A stretch of DNA of 35,934 nt from Jannaschia aquimarina (lineage in GTDB: Bacteria > Pseudomonadota > Alphaproteobacteria > Rhodobacterales > Rhodobacteraceae), in assembly GCF_000877395.1 (NCBI RefSeq), contig NZ_JYFE01000031.1:1-35934 (forward strand), written 5' to 3'. Position numbers and translations under genes: made by a program. Below are positions 31,882 to 35,934 of the stretch, piece by piece. Position 1 is the first letter of the stretch. Each line of letters starts with the position of its first letter. The notes under the pieces are model-generated. The model made no database searches, was not told the DNA's origin, and saw only the letters and a program-made list of their open reading frames with translations.

Positions 31882-32529
31882 CTACTCGATCTCGAAATCG
31901 ACCAGGTCGGGGACACCCGCACGCTCGTAGGTCAGAACCGTCTCGACCTCAGGATGAGACGTCCAGATCTCTTCGAGGACGGCCTGCAAGTCCTGCGCTT
32001 CATCCCCTTCCAGGTCATCGATCCGCGCCGTCCATTGGAGCTTCGACCCAAAGACGACCATCGACGCCGCCCCTTCGTGCGCCTCGCGGTAGCCCTCCAT
32101 GAGGCCCAATATGGTCGGGTCGTCCCTCGGGACATTGGTAACGTGCACCAGCAGGGGTCGCTCCTGATCGAACCGCGCGGCCAATGCGCGTGACAGCTCA
32201 TCGGTGCGCTCGATCATGCCCTTGTCGACATTCTCACTGACCTCGATCGAAAGCTCCTCGAAGGCCGCGAGAATGCGCGTCTCCGATGTCCCGAAGTCGG
32301 CCTTCAACTCGTCGAAATCCTCCGTCAGTTCGTCCTTCGTATCCTCGATCTCGTCCGTCAGCACGGTGATGCTCGCATTGATCGGAGCCGTCTCGGCTTC
32401 GATCCGGAGACCCACGATGAACCAGATGCCCGTGAAGAGGGTTGCAATGACGCCAAACACGCCTGCCCAATCCCATCCCGTGAAGTTGTTCCGCAGATAC
32501 GATCCTGCGGGTTCCGGATCATGTGCCAT
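31882..32529 (-). CDS. Membrane-anchored coiled-coil protein of unknown function
   Basis: A 215-residue protein with one membrane helix at about residues 21-41 (WAGVFGVIATLFTGIWFIVG), then an acidic, Leu/Ile-rich coiled-coil-like segment (ITVLTDEIEDTKDELTEDFD) of about 60 residues, and an alpha/beta C-terminal domain (about 120-215). The C-terminal part (ERPLLVHVTNVPRDDP, AASMVVFGSKLQWTARI) reads like a small sensor or catalytic fold but matches no family I recognise. It lies in the proposed leading region between SRAP and ardC. Confidence 0.65.
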   Translation of the reverse strand: MAHDPEPAGSYLRNNFTGWDWAGVFGVIATLFTGIWFIVGLRIEAETAPINASITVLTDEIEDTKDELTEDFDELKADFGTSETRILAAFEELSIEVSENVDKGMIERTDELSRALAARFDQERPLLVHVTNVPRDDPTILGLMEGYREAHEGAASMVVFGSKLQWTARIDDLEGDEAQDLQAVLEEIWTSHPEVETVLTYERAGVPDLVDFEIE

Positions 32530-32588
32530 AGATCGCCGAGCCCCTGCTTGGAGCTAATCTATGTGCCCTCAGGGCCGGTCACAACGGA

Positions 32589-32726
32589 TCAGATCGTTAG
32601 GACGCCCGAAAGCACTAAACAAACGGTCGTGCCGATGCCGCATATGGCGAATAGCAGCGTGATCGGCGAAATCGTCGCGCCAGACCAAAGCCGGAGCCGG
32701 GTGGTTGGGTGCATAGGGTCGCTCAC
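32589..32726 (-). CDS. Very small membrane protein (45 residues)
   Basis: A 45-residue ORF with GTG start at 32726 and a strong GGAGG 4 nt upstream; an in-frame ATG at 32714 is an alternative. The N-terminus is polar and basic (HPTTRLRLWSG); the C-terminal half is a single membrane helix (LLFAICGIGTTVCLVLSGVL) reaching the end. It ends 59 nt before the membrane coiled-coil gene in the same direction, so the two may be an operon and the proteins partners. No family is recognised. Confidence 0.45.
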   Translation of the reverse strand: MSDPMHPTTRLRLWSGATISPITLLFAICGIGTTVCLVLSGVLTI

Positions 32727-33413
32727 GTGACCTCCGATCAACGAATCCCACCATAGCAATGTGGCGTTAATGCGGACTTAACTTCTCCGATACCAAGCGA
32801 ACCCCCGCCGGAGGCAACGGTTCCTGACCAGAAATGGCCTCTGCCCCGCTCACGCGTGTCACTGGGCTCTAGTCGTCGCTTGCGCTCCTCCCGGAGCCCC
32901 CCACCCCCGTCCTTTCTGCCTCGGCGGCGCGGCGCGAAGCGTCGGCCTTCCGCCCTCTCCCGTCTCCTACGGAGCCGCGTCCGGTCGAGCGGGTCATGGT
33001 CGGGCGCGGGCGTGGGTCTCCGCCCTTGCGGGTGACGATCCCTGCGGCAGTAGCGGAGATCCCGGCCGGGGGCCGGGATCGAGAGGCAGAAGACCGGCCC
33101 GGGCGGGCCGGACACCCTTTCTGCTTGGTGGTCCACCAGCCAGCCGGACGGGTCGTCGTCAACCGGCAAGCGCCGGCCCGGGGGGCCGTCGGCTCCGGGC
33201 GAGCCCCGTGTCCTCGGCTGATGCCTGCGGGCCGCGCCAGCTCGCCCTCCGCCCGGGTGACCCCGCCCCCTCCGGCCGCAGGTCGGGCTGCGCCCTCACC
33301 TGCTCTGCCCTTCGAATGGCAGGGGCCATTCAAAGCCAGATCAGGCGAGGCCCCGCCCATCGGCGGAAGACCGGCATCGGATCGGCACCCGCCCCACCAT
33401 GAAGGACGATCCC
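32727..33413. other. Hairpin-rich noncoding leader of ardC
   Basis: A 687-nt gap without a convincing gene. It carries several perfect inverted repeats: GATCCCGGCC/GGCCGGGATC (33058-33080), CCGGCCC/GGGCCGG (33094-33111), TGGTGG/CCACCA (33126-33138), CGGCCC/GGGCCG (33174-33188) and GAATGGC/GCCATTC (33314-33331). Single-stranded promoters and priming sites of conjugative leading regions use folded ssDNA, so this cluster is a candidate for such an element ahead of ardC. AAGGA at about 33402 is the ardC ribosome binding site. Confidence 0.45.
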
Positions 33414-34337
33414 ATGGCAAGAGAGCGCTTCGACATCCGGCAGCATATCACCGATCGGATCATCGCCCAGTTCGAGGCGGGGGCGCCCCCGTGGCGGCAG
33501 CCCTGGACCGGGACGCGCGCCGTCGCGGGCTTTCCTCTGCGGCACACGGGCGAGGGCTACAAGGGGATCAACATCCTGATCCTGTGGGCCACGGCCGATG
33601 CGAAGGGCTATGCCTCCGACCGCTGGATGACGTTCAACCAGGCGAGGCAGCTTGGCGGTGCGTTCCGCAAGGGCGAGCGGGCCGCCAAATCCGTCTTCTA
33701 CGAGTCCATCGAACCAGTGGGCGACGCGCCAGAGCAGGACACGGCCGATGCAGGCAACGCGCGGCGCGTCCATTTCGCAAAGGTCTACAACGTCTTCAAT
33801 GCCGATCAAATCGAGGGCCTGCCGGATGAATACTATATCCGTCCGGATCCGCCCCGCGACCTCGGAACGCAAGCGGAACCGAAGCTCGATGCGTGGTTTG
33901 CGGCCACCGGCGCGCGGATCGACACCAGCGACGAGCCCCGCGCCTACTACCGGCCCTGCGAGGACCGCATCCACATGCCGCCCATCGGGACGTTCCATGA
34001 CGCTGCCGGATATTACGGGACGCTCGCCCATGAGATCATCCATTGGACAGGCGCAGGACATCGGCTGGACCGGATCACGCGGTTCGAAGACCGGAGAGCC
34101 TATGCGTTCGAGGAACTGGTGGCCGAGATCGGCGCCTGTTTCCTCGGCCTCCATCTCGGGATCGCGCCACGCTTCGGGCAGTCGGCGGCCTATATCGAAG
34201 GGTGGATCGCGGCGATGAAGGCGGATCGCGACGTGATCTTCCGCGCCGCGGCCGAGGCGCAGAAGGCGGTGGATTATCTCGACCCACTGCGATCATCCGG
34301 GACACCTGCGACGGAAGCGGTCGGTTCGGCAGCCTGA
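33414..34337 (+). CDS. ardC: ArdC-type antirestriction protein
   Basis: A 307-residue protein. The N-terminal ssDNA-binding domain (about 1-130) has the typical RIIAQFEAGAPPWRQPW, GYKGINILILW and KGERAAKSVFY segments; the C-terminal zincin domain has HEIIH at 206-210 with WTGAGHRLDR and a downstream Glu in YAFEELVAEIG. ArdC binds ssDNA and protects incoming plasmid DNA from restriction. The ATG at 33414 has AAGGA 8 nt upstream; the ATG at 33399 is less well placed. The plus-strand orientation means its template is the proposed transferred strand, allowing early expression. Confidence 0.93.
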   Translation: MARERFDIRQHITDRIIAQFEAGAPPWRQPWTGTRAVAGFPLRHTGEGYKGINILILWATADAKGYASDRWMTFNQARQLGGAFRKGERAAKSVFYESIEPVGDAPEQDTADAGNARRVHFAKVYNVFNADQIEGLPDEYYIRPDPPRDLGTQAEPKLDAWFAATGARIDTSDEPRAYYRPCEDRIHMPPIGTFHDAAGYYGTLAHEIIHWTGAGHRLDRITRFEDRRAYAFEELVAEIGACFLGLHLGIAPRFGQSAAYIEGWIAAMKADRDVIFRAAAEAQKAVDYLDPLRSSGTPATEAVGSAA

Positions 34338-34405
34338 GCGGGTCGGGGTCGCCCGTATCGATCGCGATTGGGCGGCTAGCCTGGGGGATTCACCTCTGCT
34401 ACGTT

Positions 34406-34418
34406 CATGCTAGGCATG
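34406..34418. promoter_or_regulatory. Palindrome ahead of the HNH gene
   Basis: CATGC-TAG-GCATG, 4 nt before the HNH start codon. It partly resembles the ATGCT-AGA-AGCAT palindrome ahead of the gene at 30826. Such a position could block translation or transcription; function is inferred. Confidence 0.3.
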
Positions 34419-34422
34419 GTCC

Positions 34423-34914
34423 ATGCCGATCCGGCCGTCACAGCGCTTCTTCTACCCGATCGATTGGCCGCAGCTCTCGCGGGCGGTGCGGTTCGAGCGG
34501 GCGGGCGGCCGCTGCGAGCGCTGCGGGCGGCCGCACAGGGCGGAGGTCTGGCATCTGGGTGCCCACGCGGTCGCTGGCCGAACGGGTCTGTGGTGGGACG
34601 ATGCGCGGGCGCGGTGGCGGTGTGGCCGGGGCCGGCTCGTCGCGAAGGCCCTCTTGCCGCCTCCCGACGATCTCGCGGCCCTGCAGCTCGCCTTCTGGCC
34701 GGGTCTCGCGTGGGCGAGCTGGCCGAAGCGCCTGCGCGTGGTCCTGGCCTGCTGCCATCTGGACCATGACCCGTCCAACAACGCGCCGGGCAATCTCGCC
34801 GCCCTGTGCCAGACCTGCCATCTGGAGCACGACCGGGCCGACAACCTTGCCCGCCGCCGCGCGAATGCCCTGCGGCGACGATCCGCGGCGATGGATCGGC
34901 TGCCCCATCTCTGA
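34423..34914 (+). CDS. HNH endonuclease-like protein
   Basis: A 163-residue basic protein with a zinc-finger-stabilised HNH fold: CERC at 31-34, the CHLDHDPSNN motif at 111-120 with the catalytic-type His, Asn124 and CQTCHLEHD at 129-137. HNH enzymes nick or cut DNA through one metal ion. It lies 85 nt after ardC, same strand, and just before the oriT region, so it is among the first genes to enter a recipient. Its target is unknown; host-defence or relaxosome roles are both possible. Confidence 0.82.
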   Translation: MPIRPSQRFFYPIDWPQLSRAVRFERAGGRCERCGRPHRAEVWHLGAHAVAGRTGLWWDDARARWRCGRGRLVAKALLPPPDDLAALQLAFWPGLAWASWPKRLRVVLACCHLDHDPSNNAPGNLAALCQTCHLEHDRADNLARRRANALRRRSAAMDRLPHL

Positions 34915-34959
34915 CGTCGATAGCCTGCGGACCTTGTGCGAGGCGCCGGGATGGGCGCC

Positions 34960-34977
34960 ATCGGCGGCACCGCCGAT
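34960..34977 (+). terminator. Hairpin after the HNH gene
   Basis: ATCGGCGG-CA-CCGCCGAT is a perfect 8-bp stem with a 2-nt loop, 45 nt downstream of the HNH stop. It lacks a T tract. It may terminate the ardC-HNH transcript or structure the left side of oriT. Confidence 0.4.
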
Positions 34978-35170
34978 CGGCACGACGCCTCGGCACCCGC
35001 CGCATCATTGCCTCGCGGTTGCGCAGGTTCCGGGGCGCCGCGGTCTTGCCCCTCCGGAAGATCGGAGCCGGGAGGCCGGTGCTGCCAAGGAGGTGGGGGT
35101 GAGCGGAATACGGGCGATCTTTGGGTCTTTCGATAATGCAATATTGATGCATTCGTATAGTCCTGAAAGA

Positions 35171-35221
35171 CTCGCCCGTATGGATTGCTCGCCCGTATGG
35201 ATTGCTCGCCCGTATGGATTG
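35171..35221. repeat. Three perfect 17-bp tandem repeats
   Basis: CTCGCCCGTATGGATTG occurs three times without a mismatch or spacer (35171-35187, 35188-35204, 35205-35221). A partial inverted copy of its core (ATACGGGCG) lies at 35108-35116. The local sequence is AT-rich compared with the rest of the window, and a palindrome AATGCA/TGCATT (about 35136-35154) lies just to the left. This iteron-like array is a probable binding site of the relaxosome or of the adjacent HTH-MobC protein. Confidence 0.85.
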
Positions 35222-35245
35222 CAGGATATGTGTAATGTCTACATT
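35171..35245 (-). other. Probable origin of transfer (oriT) with P-type nic site
   Basis: The minus strand reads CATATCCTGC at 35230-35221, an exact match to the YATCCTG|Y nic consensus of IncP/Ti-type (MOBP) transfer origins. The cut would fall between 35222 and 35221, at the end of the third repeat. An inverted repeat AATGT-CT-ACATT (35234-35245) lies 5' of nic on that strand, as in RK2. A mobilisation gene and a probable relaxase gene start within 600 nt to the right. Inferred direction: the transferred strand enters leftwards, with HNH and ardC first. Confidence 0.62.
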
Positions 35246-35832
35246 TGTTGCGTGTCTTGGCTGATCGAGGCGGCTCCGACCGGCGCCAGCGGATGCGGGA
35301 CCGCATCGCGGCGGGCTTGTCGGACAGCGCGATTGCGGACGAGTTCGGCGTCTCGCGATCGACCGCGCACCGCCTTCGGTCGCAGATGGGGAAGCGGCGC
35401 AACGAGGCCGCGGGACATCGGGTCATCTCGACCCGGCTGACCGATCGGGAGATCGCCGGGCTGGATCGTCTCGTCGCGTCGGGCGCCGGCAAGTCGCGCG
35501 GCGCGGTGCTTCGGAAGTTGGTCCGTCACGCCGGAGTGCTGTTCGAGCCGCGTCCCGACGAGGGCGCCTTTCTCGCGGAGGCGGACCGCCACCTGTCTCG
35601 TCTCGGGGGCAACTTAAATCAGATCGCGGCGGCGCTGTCGGCCTCGATGCGCAAGATCGGTCGGGCGGAGCCGAGCGCGGAGCAGGTCCGGGCGATGCAC
35701 CAGGCGGCGGATGAGGTGGCCGAGATCCGTCGTGTGCTGGTCGCGATGCTGCGCCACTCGCAGGTCCGTGCAGAGTCCCTGGAGGCGCGGTTGACCCGGA
35801 CAGGCGACGTCTCGGAGGTCGGTGATGCCTAG
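35245..35832 (+). CDS. mobC: HTH-MobC-like relaxosome accessory protein
   Basis: A protein of up to 195 residues. The N-terminal part has a resolvase-type helix-turn-helix (RIAAGLSDSAIADEFGVSRS), then a ribbon-helix-helix-like MobC segment (RVISTRLTDREIAGLDRL), and the MobC signature LSRLGGNLNQIAAAL. MobC proteins bind oriT and help the relaxase open the DNA. The start is uncertain: TTG 35245 gives the full open frame, but it touches the oriT inverted repeat and lacks a ribosome binding site; ATG 35293 keeps both domains. The stop overlaps the next start by 8 nt. The extra helix-turn-helix may read the adjacent repeats. Confidence 0.75.
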   Translation: MLRVLADRGGSDRRQRMRDRIAAGLSDSAIADEFGVSRSTAHRLRSQMGKRRNEAAGHRVISTRLTDREIAGLDRLVASGAGKSRGAVLRKLVRHAGVLFEPRPDEGAFLAEADRHLSRLGGNLNQIAAALSASMRKIGRAEPSAEQVRAMHQAADEVAEIRRVLVAMLRHSQVRAESLEARLTRTGDVSEVGDA

Positions 35833-35934
35833 AAGCGCGTCCTCCGTCGATCGGATCATGGGCCGGCTGTTCGAGGACGGCCTTCGGCGGGAGAGGGCAG
35901 GGGGCTCGGGTGGGCCGTTGCGACGGGCCGGGCC
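35825..35934 (+). CDS. Probable relaxase, N-terminal fragment cut by the window edge
   Basis: An open frame starting ATG at 35825 overlaps the MobC-like stop by 8 nt and runs off the right end after 36 codons (MPRSASSVDRIMGRLFEDGL and on). Too little is present to recognise motifs such as the relaxase Tyr. The position directly after mobC and beside oriT makes a relaxase the most likely product, which is inference from gene order alone. Confidence 0.45.
   Translation, partial: MPRSASSVDRIMGRLFEDGLRRERAGGSGGPLRRAG

Noticed and set aside
32738-33420. Minus-strand frames across the ardC leader
   Set aside because: The frames of 143 and 183 codons are Arg/Gly/Pro-rich, overlap each other and contain the hairpin cluster; no ribosome binding site or domain supports them.
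35171-35221. Short tandem repeats as a CRISPR array
   Set aside because: The 17-bp units abut without spacers and no cas gene is near; they fit iterons or oriT repeats.
34043-35440. 465-codon plus-strand frame across ardC, HNH and mobC
   Set aside because: It crosses three better-supported genes and the oriT repeats, and is compositionally a shadow frame.

Overview
The window is GC-rich alphaproteobacterial DNA, most likely a conjugative plasmid of a Rhodobacterales (roseobacter-type) bacterium. This is inferred from the RepC-type replication initiator, the GTTC-N7-GTTC LexA box, the LuxR/LuxI pair next to a VirB transfer operon, and the relaxosome genes at the right edge. No rRNA, tRNA, CRISPR array or insertion sequence was recognised.

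Layout. (1) Positions 1-10600 are metabolic and transport cargo: a secreted calcineurin-type phosphoesterase, two LysR regulators (one divergent from an MFS transporter), a secreted polysaccharide deacetylase, two EamA-type drug/metabolite exporters, an alpha/beta hydrolase and a GNAT acetyltransferase. (2) Positions 10621-22569, all on the minus strand, form one tightly overlapping type IV secretion operon. In transcription order: two small unknown genes, a VirB1 transglycosylase, virB2, virB3, virB4, a VirB7-like lipoprotein, a transglycosylase embedded in a VirB5-like protein, virB5, virB8, virB9, virB10, virB11, an unknown exported protein and virB6. VirD4 is not in the window. (3) Positions 22634-24298 hold a quorum-sensing module: luxR, a small ORF and luxI. 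Two nearly identical 25-bp palindromes flank luxR in inverted orientation, one in the luxR/luxI divergent promoter and one ahead of the virB operon. Cell density therefore probably controls transfer.

(4) Positions 24359-26533 carry an exported TrbM-like protein and a solitary repC, whose leader contains a candidate antisense RNA with a minus-strand terminator. (5) Positions 26948-34914 hold small unknown genes, a TSCPD protein, a nuclease, umuDC behind a LexA box (UmuD with Cys in place of the catalytic Ser), a SRAP protein, a membrane coiled-coil protein, a 45-residue membrane protein, ardC and an HNH nuclease. (6) Positions 35108-35934 carry the likely oriT: three perfect 17-bp repeats, a P-type nic match and an inverted repeat, followed by a MobC-like gene and the start of a probable relaxase gene.

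If the nic assignment is right, the minus strand is transferred from about position 35221 leftwards. The HNH gene, ardC, the membrane proteins, SRAP and umuDC would then enter the recipient first as a leading region, the relaxase gene last, and the quorum-controlled virB operon late. That gives one coherent transfer unit: density sensing switches on the mating channel, the relaxosome cuts beside the repeat array, and anti-restriction and DNA-damage genes arrive ahead of the rest.
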